Source: Gemmatimonadota bacterium (GTDB taxonomy: Bacteria > Gemmatimonadota > Gemmatimonadetes > Gemmatimonadales > Gemmatimonadaceae). Taken from it: a DNA stretch of 64,000 bases. The stretch covers positions 1-64,000 of the forward strand of contig JAIOPJ010000046.1 in NCBI GenBank assembly GCA_021413975.1. The letters run 5' to 3'. Within the stretch, counting starts at the first letter, position 1; the number at the start of each line of letters is the position of its first letter. The position numbers and the translations under genes were made by a program. This document shows, piece after piece, positions 55,401-63,613 of the stretch. The notes below the pieces were generated by a model. The model was given only the letters and a program-made list of their open reading frames with translations, searched no databases and was not told the DNA's origin.

Positions 55401-56097
55401 TCGTCATCGTGGTGTCCGCCGCATGCGACCTGGGGGCGAATCGCCCGGCCACGGTCAGCGACCCCAGCACCACCAGCACGACCGCGGTGAAGGCGGGCAG
55501 GTGTTTGCGCGCCGGCCCCAGCAGTCGCTGTGCCCCCAGACCGACGGCCGCCATCATCGGCACGGTGCCGGTCCAGAAGGCCGCCATGACCAACGCACCG
55601 TTCATGGCACTCCCGGCGGCCGCCGAGGTGGCGACGAACGCGTAGAGCCAGCCGCAGGGCAGCGCCGCCGTGAGCACACCGAGGGCGAGCCCGCGCACCA
55701 CCGGCGGCCGGTCCTGCACGGCGCGCACGCCTCGCGCGATCCTCGTCGCCAGCGCGGGCGGGACCGCGAGCGCCGCCAGGCGGATGCCGAACGTCGCGAG
55801 CAGCGATGCGAGCCCCCAGAGGATCAAGAGGACTCCCGCGACGATCGCCGCCGGCCGCGCGAGTCCGGCCACGGCGCCCATCCGATCCAGTCCGGCCCCG
55901 GCCGCACCGGCGATCGCGCCGAGCGTCATGTACGAGAGCAGCCGCCCGATGTTGTAGGCCGCGGTGCTGCGCAACGCCCCGCCGCCCCGGGACGCGTCCC
56001 CGCCCGACGCGAGGCAGGCGAAGCTCCCGCACATCCCCGCGCAGTGGACGCTCCCGATGAGCGCCGCCACGAAGACCGAGAGCGCGAGCGCGGTCAC
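55378..56097 (-). CDS. DsbD_2/TauE-type membrane protein of the cbb3 cluster
   Basis: This 239-residue protein starts at GTG and has six predicted helices. HCAGMCGSFACL in the first helix and LPCGWLYAFVATSAAAGSAM in the fourth are the paired Cys motifs of the cytochrome-c-biogenesis transmembrane (DsbD_2) family often found in cbb3 gene clusters between ccoH and ccoI. The C-terminus has TTMTNAHDGHR, a small His/Met-containing tail that could bind metal. A role in copper delivery or thiol redox for the oxidase is inferred. It lies 6 bp after ccoH. Confidence 0.85.
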   Translation of the reverse strand: MTALALSVFVAALIGSVHCAGMCGSFACLASGGDASRGGGALRSTAAYNIGRLLSYMTLGAIAGAAGAGLDRMGAVAGLARPAAIVAGVLLILWGLASLLATFGIRLAALAVPPALATRIARGVRAVQDRPPVVRGLALGVLTAALPCGWLYAFVATSAAAGSAMNGALVMAAFWTGTVPMMAAVGLGAQRLLGPARKHLPAFTAVVLVVLGSLTVAGRFAPRSHAADTTMTNAHDGHR

Positions 56098-56103
56098 CCG
56101 TCC

Positions 56104-56622
56104 CTACCGCGCCGCCGGGGTCACGACGAGATCGGTGTGGGCGATGACCGCGAAGCGCTCCGCCCCGCGATCGGCGTTCACGCGCACCTCCCAGAGACCC
56201 CCGTGCGCGACTGGCAACTCGGCGCCATAACGCCCCGCGCCATCCTCGCGCAGTGCGACCTCGAGCGGACGGCCGGCGTCGGCATTGTGGATCAGCACCG
56301 CGCGGACCACCGCGCCCGCGACGCCCGCTCCCGCGGAGTCCGCGAGCGTGACGCGCAGCGTCGCTGCGCGAGAGGTCGCGCCATTCACCGTGTCGGTGGC
56401 CGAGAGCGAGACCGTCGCGCTCCAGCGGAGCAGATCACTCGCGGCGCGGTGCGTCATGGTGCTCTCCCACTGCACCGCCTTGCGGTAGTAGTCCGGCTCC
56501 ACCACCGAGCCGTTGGCGTCGGAGTTGGCGACGAAGAGCATCGTGACGTTCACCGCCACGATCCCGAGGAGGCCGGTCGCCAGCAGCCAGGGCCAGTACC
56601 ATCCACGCTTCGACATGATCAC
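56104..56622 (-). CDS. ccoH: CcoH/FixH-like assembly protein
   Basis: This 172-residue protein has one N-terminal transmembrane helix (WPWLLATGLLGIVAVNVTML) followed by EPDYYRKAVQWES, matching the FixH consensus DYYRKG/VxW. The periplasmic part is an immunoglobulin-like beta domain. CcoH stabilises the oxidase assembly. The GTG at 56622 overlaps the ccoG stop; an ATG two codons later is also possible. Confidence 0.9.
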   Translation of the reverse strand: MIMSKRGWYWPWLLATGLLGIVAVNVTMLFVANSDANGSVVEPDYYRKAVQWESTMTHRAASDLLRWSATVSLSATDTVNGATSRAATLRVTLADSAGAGVAGAVVRAVLIHNADAGRPLEVALREDGAGRYGAELPVAHGGLWEVRVNADRGAERFAVIAHTDLVVTPAAR

Positions 56623-58001
56623 TTCTGGGGTCCGAGGAGTCGCCAGCCGAACTCGCGTGTGAACGTACCACCATCGCTGAGTCGGAACCGGACCAGGCGT
56701 TCGCCATTCACGAACCGGTCGGCGGCCTGCACGACGAACACCGTGGTGGTGATGTTGCCGGCGGCCGGCACCCGCACCGGATTCTCCGGCGCGATGAGCC
56801 TGGCGCCTTCGGCGTCGAGGTAGGTGATCGTGTAGAGGTGATCGTCACCCGTGCGGTTGGCCACCTTGATGCGCACCTGGTTCACCACCTGTCCGTCGGC
56901 TTCCTGCGTGAACGGCGCGCCCTGCCCGCCGAGCAACGTGACGTCGGCCGGCGAACGCGTGGCCAGCGCGAACAGGAAGCCGCCGAAGAAGAGCGTGAAT
57001 GCCAACGGGTAGAGCACCGTCCGCGCGCGCAGGATCCGCGGCGGGTTGCCCACGAGCGCGTCCTTGGACGAGTACCGGATCAGCCCGACCGGCTTCCCTA
57101 CCTTCACCATGATCTCGTCGCACGCGTCGGAGCACTGGGTGCAATGGATGCACTCCATCTGCAGGCCGTCGCGGATGTCGATCCCGGTGGGGCAGGTCTG
57201 CACGCAGGCGTTGCACGCGATGCAGTCACCGAGTCCGGTGCGCGCGCCCGTGCCATGGCCCCGCGGCTCACCCCGCGCGCTGTCGTACGCGACGATCAGC
57301 GACTGCCGGTCGAGGAGCGCCGACTGCCAGCGGCCGTAGGGGCATGCGACCAGACAGGTCTGCTCGCGGAACCAGGTGAAGTCGAGGAAGACAGCCGTGG
57401 CCGTCACCGCCATGACGAGGAAGCCCGTGAGGTGGTCGAACGGCGACGAGAGCACCCACACCCAGAGCGTGTCGGTCCCCACGAAGTACGCGAGGAAGGT
57501 GTTCCCGAGCGTCAACGAGAGCAGCGCGTAGATCGCGTACTTGAGCAGGCGGCGCGGCGCGAAGTGCTTGCGGTCGCGATCGAGCGCGCGCGACGCGTTG
57601 AACCCGCCCTCCACCAGCCGTTCGATCGGCCGGAAGATGAACTCCATCCAGACCGTCTGCGGACACCCCCAGCCGCACCAGACGCGGCCGAAGAGCGCGG
57701 TGAGCAGGAAGATCCCGATCAATGCGCTCACGAACAGGAGCATCAGCAGCAACGTGTCGGTCGGGAGGAAGGTCGTCCCGAAGAACGTGAACTGACGGTG
57801 CGGCAGGTCGAGCAGCATCCACGGCTTGCCGTTCATCCGCAGGTGCGGGATCGCCAGGAAGAGCGCGATCAGCGCGTACGCCACGGCCCGCCGCCGGATC
57901 AGCCACTTGCCCGGACTGGGCTTGGGGCGGATCCAGCGGCGTGAACCATCCTCGTTCAGCGTCGCGAGGACGCGACCGGATGCGGCGGCAGGGGCCGTCA
58001 C
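56619..58001 (-). CDS. ccoG: CcoG/FixG-like ferredoxin-type oxidase assembly protein
   Basis: This 460-residue membrane protein starts at GTG. Five helices surround RVWCGWGCPQTVWMEFIFRP and EQTCLVACPYGRWQSALLDR (NapH-like motifs). Two [4Fe-4S] clusters follow in CIACNACVQTCPTGIDIRDG and CIHCTQCSDACDEIM, and the C-terminal IG-fold domain ends REFGWRLLGPQK. CcoG reduces copper during maturation of the cbb3 oxidase. It is coupled to ccoH by a 4-bp overlap and follows ccoP after 7 bp. Confidence 0.95.
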   Translation of the reverse strand: MTAPAAASGRVLATLNEDGSRRWIRPKPSPGKWLIRRRAVAYALIALFLAIPHLRMNGKPWMLLDLPHRQFTFFGTTFLPTDTLLLMLLFVSALIGIFLLTALFGRVWCGWGCPQTVWMEFIFRPIERLVEGGFNASRALDRDRKHFAPRRLLKYAIYALLSLTLGNTFLAYFVGTDTLWVWVLSSPFDHLTGFLVMAVTATAVFLDFTWFREQTCLVACPYGRWQSALLDRQSLIVAYDSARGEPRGHGTGARTGLGDCIACNACVQTCPTGIDIRDGLQMECIHCTQCSDACDEIMVKVGKPVGLIRYSSKDALVGNPPRILRARTVLYPLAFTLFFGGFLFALATRSPADVTLLGGQGAPFTQEADGQVVNQVRIKVANRTGDDHLYTITYLDAEGARLIAPENPVRVPAAGNITTTVFVVQAADRFVNGERLVRFRLSDGGTFTREFGWRLLGPQK

Positions 58002-58008
58002 TCGCGGA

Positions 58009-58599
58009 CTACTTGTCCGCCGGAGGCGCGGCGGCGACCGTGTCGACCACGCCCTCGGGCGCCTTCGGCGTCGCCGGCTTCGTCCCCTGCAGCGAGATCA
58101 CGTACGCGACCACATGGTCGAGATCCTCGGTCTTGAGCAACCGTTCCCAGGACGGCATGCCCTTGGCGAGCACGCCCACGATCACCGTGTTGTGGATCGC
58201 ACTCGGCGTCCCGCCGTGGATCCAGGCGTTGTCCGTGAGGTTGGGCCCGATCACGCCGCCGCCGTCCACCCCGTGGCAGACGACGCAGTTCTTCGTGAAG
58301 ACCTCTCTGCCTTCCTCGAGCGCCTCCCGATCCTTCGAGAGCGCCAACAGACGCTCCCCGGAGATCGTCGGCGGTGCGACGGGCTGCGTGGCCTTGTACG
58401 CCGCGACCTCGGCCTCGTACTCCGCCACGTTGCCTCCGTTCTGGCCGAGCCGGCCGGGGAGCACGTAGTAGAGCGGCACGAATACGATCGTGGCGTAGAA
58501 GATCCAGAGCCACCACCGCGGCAGCGGGTTGTCGTACTCCCGGATGCCGTCGTACTCGTGCTCGAGCAGGCGATCCTCGTCCTTGTTGGCCACGGTCAC
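58009..58599 (-). CDS. ccoP: Cytochrome c oxidase cbb3 subunit III (CcoP), monoheme form
   Basis: This 196-residue protein starts at GTG. The N-terminal EHEYDGIREYDNPLPRWWLW and following transmembrane helix are the CcoP/FixP signature. Only one heme-binding site is present: Cys105-Val-Val-Cys108-His109, with a Met ligand candidate in AKGMPSW. Canonical CcoP is about 300 residues with two CxxCH hemes, so the second cytochrome c domain is missing. The tail is Pro/Ala-rich. The start overlaps the ccoQ stop by 4 bp. Confidence 0.92.
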   Translation of the reverse strand: MTVANKDEDRLLEHEYDGIREYDNPLPRWWLWIFYATIVFVPLYYVLPGRLGQNGGNVAEYEAEVAAYKATQPVAPPTISGERLLALSKDREALEEGREVFTKNCVVCHGVDGGGVIGPNLTDNAWIHGGTPSAIHNTVIVGVLAKGMPSWERLLKTEDLDHVVAYVISLQGTKPATPKAPEGVVDTVAAAPPADK

Positions 58600-58790
58600 T
58601 CCCGGGCCCGCGATGCGGGCCCTGGTTCATCGTCAGAGAAGGGGATCCGGGCGTCCGCGTCGTAGCGGGCCGTCGAACCCGGAGCGTAGGTCCTCACCAC
58701 GATCGCGAGGAAGGCGATCACGAAGAGCAGGAGCGCGACGACCGCGTAGATGGAGAGGCCGGCGCCGCTCATCACGTCGGCGAGTTTCAC
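58596..58790 (-). CDS. ccoQ: cbb3 oxidase small subunit CcoQ-like
   Basis: This 64-residue protein starts at GTG, with one transmembrane helix (LSIYAVVALLLFVIAFLAIV) and a polar cytoplasmic tail with YDADARIPFSDD, typical of FixQ/CcoQ (short, TM then Asp-rich end). The gene overlaps ccoNO and ccoP by 4 bp on each side, the expected position. Confidence 0.8.
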   Translation of the reverse strand: MKLADVMSGAGLSIYAVVALLLFVIAFLAIVVRTYAPGSTARYDADARIPFSDDEPGPASRARE

Positions 58791-60973
58791 GGTGTCCCCC
58801 CTGCGGCGGGCACCGGCGCCGACCTGATGTCCTTGCCCAACCGCTGCAGGTAGGCGATCAGCGCGATCACCTCGCGGTCCCCGAGCCCCGCGGGACCGCC
58901 GGTGGCCTCGATCCCCGCCGCGAGCGCCGTCGCCTGCTCGCGCGCCATCGCCGGTGCGCGATTCACCGCGTCACCGTAGGGCACGCCCAGCATGGCCATC
59001 GCGTCGACCCGTCCCTGGATGCCGTCGAAGTCGAGCGCGCGCTTCTGCAGGTGCGCGTACGTCGGCATGATCGAGTTCTGCACCACCGCGCGCGGATCCT
59101 GGAAGTGCCGGACGTGCCAGAGGTCCGGGTACTTGCCCCCGACGCGTGCGAGGTCGGGCCCGATCCGGCGCGATCCCCAGAGGAACGGATGATCGTAGAC
59201 GAACTCGCCCGGCTTGCTGTACTCGCCCCAGCGCTCCGTCTCGTGCCGCAACGGACGCACCATCTGTGAATGGCAGTTGAAGCACCCTTCCCTGATGTAC
59301 AGGTCGCGCCCCGCGAGCTCGAGCGGCGTGTACGGCTTCACGCTCGCGATCGTCGGCACGTTCGACCGGATCAGGAAGGTCGGGATGATCTCCGAGAGCG
59401 ACGCCACCACGACGGCGAGCACGATCATGACCGTGAAGATCAGCGGCATCCGCTCCCAGTTGCGGTGCCAGTGCACTCCGGTGAAGCGCGCCCACACGCC
59501 CGTGCCCGCCGGGACCGGATGCGGGTCGACGTACACTTTCGCGAGCGGCGGCGCCGAGATCACCGGCACGTCGTACTTCGCCGGGCGCGCCGCCCAGGTC
59601 TTGAAGATGTTGTAGCCGAACATCAGCATGCCGACGATGTACAGCGTGCCGCCGGCCACGCGCACCCAGTTCATCGGCATGAGCTTCATCACGGTCTCGA
59701 CGAAGTCGGGATACGCCAGCCGCCCCGTCTCGTCGAACGCCCGCCACATGAGTCCCTGCGTGATGCCGGCCGAGTAGATCGCGGCCACGTACAGCAGGAT
59801 GCCGAACGTGGAGATCCAGAAGTGGTACTCGGCCAGCTTCTTGGAGTAGAGCGGCGTCTGGAAGAGCCGCGGCGCCAGCCAGTAGATCATGCCGAACGTG
59901 AGCAGGCCGTTCCAGCCGAGCGCGCCCGTGTGCACATGGGCGATGATCCAGTCGGTGTAGTGCGCCAGCGAGTTCACGCTCTTGATCGAGAGCATCGGGC
60001 CCTCGAACGTGCTCATGCCGTACGCCGTGACCGCCACGACGAAGAACTTCAGCACCGGCTCCTCGGCCACCTTGTTCCAGGCGCCGCGCAGCGTGAGCAG
60101 GCCGTTGATCATGCCGCCCCAGCTCGGCATCCACAGCATCACCGAGAAGAGCATGCCGAGCGTCGAGGCCCAGTCGGGGAGCGCGGTGTAGTGCAGATGG
60201 TGCGGACCGGCCCAGATGTAAAGGAAGACGATCGTCCAGAAGTGCAGGATCGAGAGCTTGTACGAGAACACCGGCTTGTCGGCGGCCTTCGGCATGAAGT
60301 AGTACATCAGGCCGAGGAACGGGGTCGTGAGGAAGAACGCGACCGCGTTGTGCCCGTACCACCACTGCATGAACGCGTCCTGCACCCCTGCGTAGATCGA
60401 GTAGCTCTTGAGCGGCCCCACCGGGAGGCTGAGGTTGTTGAAGATGTGCAGCACCGCCACCGTCACGATCGAGGCGATGTAGAACCAGATCGCGACGTAG
60501 ATGTGCCGCTCGCGCCGCTTGGCCAGCGTGCCGAAGAAGTTGATCGCGAACGCCACCCAGACCACCGCGATCGCGATGTCGATCGGCCACTCGAGCTCGG
60601 CGTACTCCTTGGCCTGCGTGAACCCGAGCGGGAGCGTCAGCGCGGCCGCGACGATGATCGCCTGCCATCCCCAGAAGTGGAAACGGCTCAGGCCGTCGGA
60701 GAACATCCGCGTCTTGAGCAGTCGCTGGCTCGAGTAGTAGATGCCCGTGAAGATCGCGTTGCCGGCGAACGCGAAGATCACCGCGTTCGTGTGCAACGGC
60801 CTCAGCCGGCCGAACGACAGCCACTCGAGGCCCAGGTTGAACGCGGGATTCGCGAGCTCGAGCGCGATCCAGAGACCGACGAGCATCCCCACCAGGCCCC
60901 AGATGAACGTGGCCCAGAGGAACTTCCGCACGATGGCGTCATCGTACGAGAACGTGTCAAGGTGAGTACTCAT
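58787..60973 (-). CDS. ccoNO: Fused cbb3 oxidase subunits I and II (CcoN-CcoO)
   Basis: This protein has 728 residues from the ATG at 60973, preceded by GGAGAAGGGC (good Shine-Dalgarno). Residues about 1-480 are CcoN: 12 helices with LRPLHTNAVIFAFAGNA, VQDAFMQWWYGHNAVAFFLT, PHHLHYTALPDWASTLGM and DWIIAHVHTGALGWNG, carrying the heme b, b3 and Cu-B His ligands. Residues about 520-728 are CcoO: LSEIIPTFLIRSN, then monoheme Cys564-Phe-Asn-Cys567-His568 in REGCFNCHSQMVRPL. N and O are separate genes in most Proteobacteria; here they are fused. It reduces O2 with high affinity. Confidence 0.97.
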   Translation of the reverse strand: MSTHLDTFSYDDAIVRKFLWATFIWGLVGMLVGLWIALELANPAFNLGLEWLSFGRLRPLHTNAVIFAFAGNAIFTGIYYSSQRLLKTRMFSDGLSRFHFWGWQAIIVAAALTLPLGFTQAKEYAELEWPIDIAIAVVWVAFAINFFGTLAKRRERHIYVAIWFYIASIVTVAVLHIFNNLSLPVGPLKSYSIYAGVQDAFMQWWYGHNAVAFFLTTPFLGLMYYFMPKAADKPVFSYKLSILHFWTIVFLYIWAGPHHLHYTALPDWASTLGMLFSVMLWMPSWGGMINGLLTLRGAWNKVAEEPVLKFFVVAVTAYGMSTFEGPMLSIKSVNSLAHYTDWIIAHVHTGALGWNGLLTFGMIYWLAPRLFQTPLYSKKLAEYHFWISTFGILLYVAAIYSAGITQGLMWRAFDETGRLAYPDFVETVMKLMPMNWVRVAGGTLYIVGMLMFGYNIFKTWAARPAKYDVPVISAPPLAKVYVDPHPVPAGTGVWARFTGVHWHRNWERMPLIFTVMIVLAVVVASLSEIIPTFLIRSNVPTIASVKPYTPLELAGRDLYIREGCFNCHSQMVRPLRHETERWGEYSKPGEFVYDHPFLWGSRRIGPDLARVGGKYPDLWHVRHFQDPRAVVQNSIMPTYAHLQKRALDFDGIQGRVDAMAMLGVPYGDAVNRAPAMAREQATALAAGIEATGGPAGLGDREVIALIAYLQRLGKDIRSAPVPAAGGTP

Positions 60974-61219
60974 GCCCTTCTCCGGCGGGATGGGGGTAGC
61001 GGCTCCGCCCCGGGAGGGGGAACCGAATTGGCGGCGATGACAGCGATTGATGATCGGCTCCACAGGGGCGCGACGATAGTCGGGGCGTACGTGGAATCTC
61101 CGTCAGCGTTGTGCGGGCGCGCCTGTAGTGGAATCCTTGACCCCTCGCCTCCGCGGCCGGCGGTCCGCATCTTCCCGCGCGCGTACCGAACCCCGCCCAC
61201 AACATGGAGAGCCCCCCTG
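60974..61219. other. Divergent intergenic region between the cco operon and a Spy-like gene
   Basis: These 246 bp must contain the cco operon promoter (minus) and possibly one for the plus-strand gene at 61220. I found a Shine-Dalgarno for each gene (GGAGAAGG before ccoNO; GGAGAG at 61205-61210 before 61220). I found no convincing -35/-10 pair and no FNR-type TTGAT-N4-ATCAA site. Confidence 0.5.
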
Positions 61220-61867
61220 ATGAAGTGGCCATCCGCGACCGCCCTCGTCGCCGTCACCGCGATCACCATTCCGCTCGGCGCCCAGCGCCCCGCGGCCCCC
61301 GGCACCAGCGGCGGGATCGGCCCGCGCGGCGCTCCGGCACAGGGGTCGCTACCGTCCTTCACCATGCCGACCGTCGCGAGAGTGCGCGAGCTGGCGAACG
61401 TCGCGGACCTCCTCGTGGAGAAGCACCGGAAGCTCGGGCTCGACGACGCGGCGACCGACTCCCTCAAGCGGATCGCCGTGACGATCAACGAGCGCAACGC
61501 CCCGCATCTCGCCGTCTACGACTCCATGCGCACACGCATGCGCACGGCGATGGCCGCTGGAGGCGGTCCGGGCGGGCCCGGCGCGGGAGGTCCGGGCGGC
61601 GGCCCCGGGGCCGGCGGGCCGGGGGCCGGTGAGGCTGGCTCTCCCGGCGGAACCCGTGGCGAGCGCGCGAGCCCCATGCGCGACGCGATGCGGACGCTGC
61701 AGACCGCGCGCGAGGCCGACATCCCAGTGGTGCTGGCACTCGTCCCGGCCGATAAGCAGGAAGAGGCCAAGAAGCTCATCGCCGAACAGCAGGAGGACCT
61801 GGAGAAGTCCCTCTCTCCTCGCGGCCCGGGTGGCGCGGGCGGAGCGGGCGGGCGGCCCCGGCCCTGA
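61220..61867 (+). CDS. Secreted Spy/ZraP-like protein with Gly/Pro-rich insertion
   Basis: This protein has 215 residues from the ATG at 61220, preceded by GGAGAG. The signal peptide ends near PLGAQ. The first mature half (VADLLVEKHRKLGLDDAATD, SLKRIAVTINERNAP) and the last part (MRTLQTAREADIPVVLALVP, ADKQEEAKKLIAEQQEDLEK) are helical, like LTXXQ proteins that chaperone or sense envelope damage. A low-complexity (G/P/A)n stretch of about 40 residues separates them and another ends the protein. Function is inferred from fold-like pattern only. Confidence 0.65.
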   Translation: MKWPSATALVAVTAITIPLGAQRPAAPGTSGGIGPRGAPAQGSLPSFTMPTVARVRELANVADLLVEKHRKLGLDDAATDSLKRIAVTINERNAPHLAVYDSMRTRMRTAMAAGGGPGGPGAGGPGGGPGAGGPGAGEAGSPGGTRGERASPMRDAMRTLQTAREADIPVVLALVPADKQEEAKKLIAEQQEDLEKSLSPRGPGGAGGAGGRPRP

Positions 61868-61896
61868 CGGCATTACATTTCCCACTGTCCAATACG

Positions 61897-61928
61897 ACGG
61901 GTCGACCGCGCATCTGCGGCCGACCCGT
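61897..61928 (+). terminator. Long hairpin after the Spy-like gene
   Basis: ACGGGTCG (61897-61904) pairs perfectly with CGACCCGT (61921-61928), with an inner CCGC/GCGG stem and a 6-nt loop; one mismatch separates the stems. It lies 29 bp after the stop and lacks a strong T-run (TTCGCGCTCC follows). Probable terminator of the upstream gene. Confidence 0.6.
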
Positions 61929-61955
61929 TCGCGCTCCACCCCTCGCCCCCGGCCG

Positions 61956-62558
61956 ATGTCCGCTTCCCCCCTGCCCACCCGCGACGCCGCCCTCGCGCTC
62001 ATGGAGTCCTGGACTCCGAGCGAGTCCCTGCGCAAGCACATGCTCGCGGTCGAGGCCGCCATGCGTGCCTACGCCCGTCACTACGGCGAGGACGAGCACC
62101 GATGGGCCCTCACGGGGCTCCTGCATGACTTCGATTACGAGCGCTTCCCCAATGCCGCGCAGGCCGCCGACGCCGAGCACCCGGCCGAGGGCGTGCGCCA
62201 CCTGCGCACGCTCGGCTACCCCGACGACATCTGCACCGCGATCCTCGGCCACGCGCTCTACTCCGGGGTGCCTCGCGAGAGTCGCATGGCCAAGGTCCTC
62301 TTCGCGGTCGATGAGCTTTGCGGACTCATCACGGCCTCGGCGCTCGTCCGCCCGTCGCGCAGCGTCATGGACCTCGAGGCCTCGTCGGTCAAGAAGAAGA
62401 TGAAGGACAAGGGCTTCGCCCGCGGCGTGTCGCGCGACGACGTCGTTAACGGCGCCGCCGAGTTGGGCGTCGAACTCGACACGCACATCGCCTTCGTCAT
62501 CGACGCGATGCGCGCGAGCGCGCCCGCGCTCGGACTCGCGGGTCCCTCCCCCTCCTGA
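61956..62558 (+). CDS. HD-domain hydrolase
   Basis: This protein has 200 residues from the ATG at 61956. The HD superfamily pattern is visible: an N-terminal His in SLRKHMLAVEAAMRAYARHY, the HD doublet in TGLLHDFDYERFP, His in HPAEGVRHLR and in LGHALYSGVP, and Asp in LFAVDELCGLIT. These enzymes are metal-dependent phosphohydrolases acting on nucleotides or related phosphates; the substrate is unknown. No signal peptide. It stands as a single gene between the hairpin at 61897 and the sigma-factor operon. Confidence 0.88.
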   Translation: MSASPLPTRDAALALMESWTPSESLRKHMLAVEAAMRAYARHYGEDEHRWALTGLLHDFDYERFPNAAQAADAEHPAEGVRHLRTLGYPDDICTAILGHALYSGVPRESRMAKVLFAVDELCGLITASALVRPSRSVMDLEASSVKKKMKDKGFARGVSRDDVVNGAAELGVELDTHIAFVIDAMRASAPALGLAGPSPS

Positions 62559-62639
62559 CCCGCCGCTCCGGCACCCAACGCTTCCCAACGCCCAGCGCCG
62601 ATCCCGCGTATGGGAGGACGTGACCAGTGAGCAACTGCA

Positions 62640-63230
62640 GTGACCGCGATCGCCCTGCCGTGGGCGAGTGTCCCCCGACCGCTCGTGACTGAGCGGCCGT
62701 CGGACGAGCGCGACCTCGTCGTCGCCGCCCAGCGCGGCACGCGCGAGGCGTTCTCGGAACTCGTGCGCCGGCATCAGCGGCGGGCGTACGTGGTCGCGCG
62801 GGCGATCGTGATGAATCACGAGGACGCCGAGGATGCGGTGCAGGAGGCCTTCCTGCACGCGTTCAAGGCGATCGACCGGTTCCTCCCCGATCAGGCATTC
62901 GGCGCGTGGCTGCACCGGATCGTCGCCAATGCCGCCCTCGACGTCACGCGCCGCCGCAAGGTGCGCGACGCCGATGAACTCCCCGAGACGGTCGCCTCGC
63001 CGTTCCGGGACCCCGCCGAGTCCAGCGAACTGCGGACTCGGCTCTCGCAGGCCCTGGAGACGCTCCCGGCGCGGCAACGCTCCGTGATCGTGCTCCATGA
63101 TGTGGAAGGATTCAAGCATTCGGAGATCGGCAAGATGCTCGACATCCCGGAAGGGACGGCGCGCTCCGATCTCCACTACGCCAGATCACAACTACGCCGG
63201 ATCCTCGGCGACGTACGGAGCGGACTATGA
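62640..63230 (+). CDS. ECF-type RNA polymerase sigma factor (second)
   Basis: This 196-residue protein starts at GTG. Region 2 contains TREAFSELVRRHQRRAYVVA, NHEDAEDAVQEAFLHAFKAI and FGAWLHRIVANAALDVTRRR. Region 4 contains LPARQRSVIVLHDVEGFKHS, EIGKMLDIPEGTARSDLHYA and RSQLRRIL. It is an RpoE-like ECF factor. The stop overlaps the ATG of the following membrane-protein gene by 4 bp (ATGA), the typical sigma / anti-sigma coupling. No -35/-10 typical of autoregulation could be identified in the 81-bp gap upstream. Confidence 0.93.
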   Translation: MTAIALPWASVPRPLVTERPSDERDLVVAAQRGTREAFSELVRRHQRRAYVVARAIVMNHEDAEDAVQEAFLHAFKAIDRFLPDQAFGAWLHRIVANAALDVTRRRKVRDADELPETVASPFRDPAESSELRTRLSQALETLPARQRSVIVLHDVEGFKHSEIGKMLDIPEGTARSDLHYARSQLRRILGDVRSGL

Positions 63231-63601
63231 CCGACCACCACAACGGCCCGACACTCGTCCGGGATGACGCCCTCACGAACGAGCTGCGCGCGATCGTCGC
63301 GCCGCCGGGCGACCAGGGATACTGGGAGACGCTCGAGCAGCGCATCATGGCGCGGATCGAGCGCGCGCAGGAGGACGGCCGCTGGTGGGCCCTCTCCGAG
63401 CGCGCCTACCGGCTCGGCATGATCGCCGCGGGCCTCATCCTCATCGTGGCCGGCTCGGTCTATCTGCGCTCACGCGCCGTCGAGACGCGGATGGCCTTCG
63501 AGAGCGTGATCGAGACCCCTGGGATGGACCAGCCCGTGTTCGCACGCCGCAACGCCCTGGACGAGCGTCCCGCGACCATGCGCGCCGCGACCGGCCACTA
63601 G
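63227..63601 (+). CDS. Putative anti-sigma factor, single-pass membrane protein
   Basis: This 124-residue protein has a cytoplasmic N-terminus of about 60 residues (ALTNELRAIVAPPGDQGYWE, TLEQRIMARIERAQEDGRWW), one transmembrane helix LGMIAAGLILIVAGSVYLRS and a short periplasmic tail. No zinc-binding HxxxCxxC motif is present. Anti-sigma function is inferred from its 4-bp overlap with the ECF sigma gene and its topology. Confidence 0.7.
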   Translation: MTDHHNGPTLVRDDALTNELRAIVAPPGDQGYWETLEQRIMARIERAQEDGRWWALSERAYRLGMIAAGLILIVAGSVYLRSRAVETRMAFESVIETPGMDQPVFARRNALDERPATMRAATGH

Positions 63602-63613
63602 AGGAGCGCCGCG

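Noticed and set aside
60974-61219. FNR box or clear promoter for the cbb3 operon
   Set aside because: TTGATGATCGG near 61050 lacks the ATCAA half; no -35/-10 pair with proper spacing was found.
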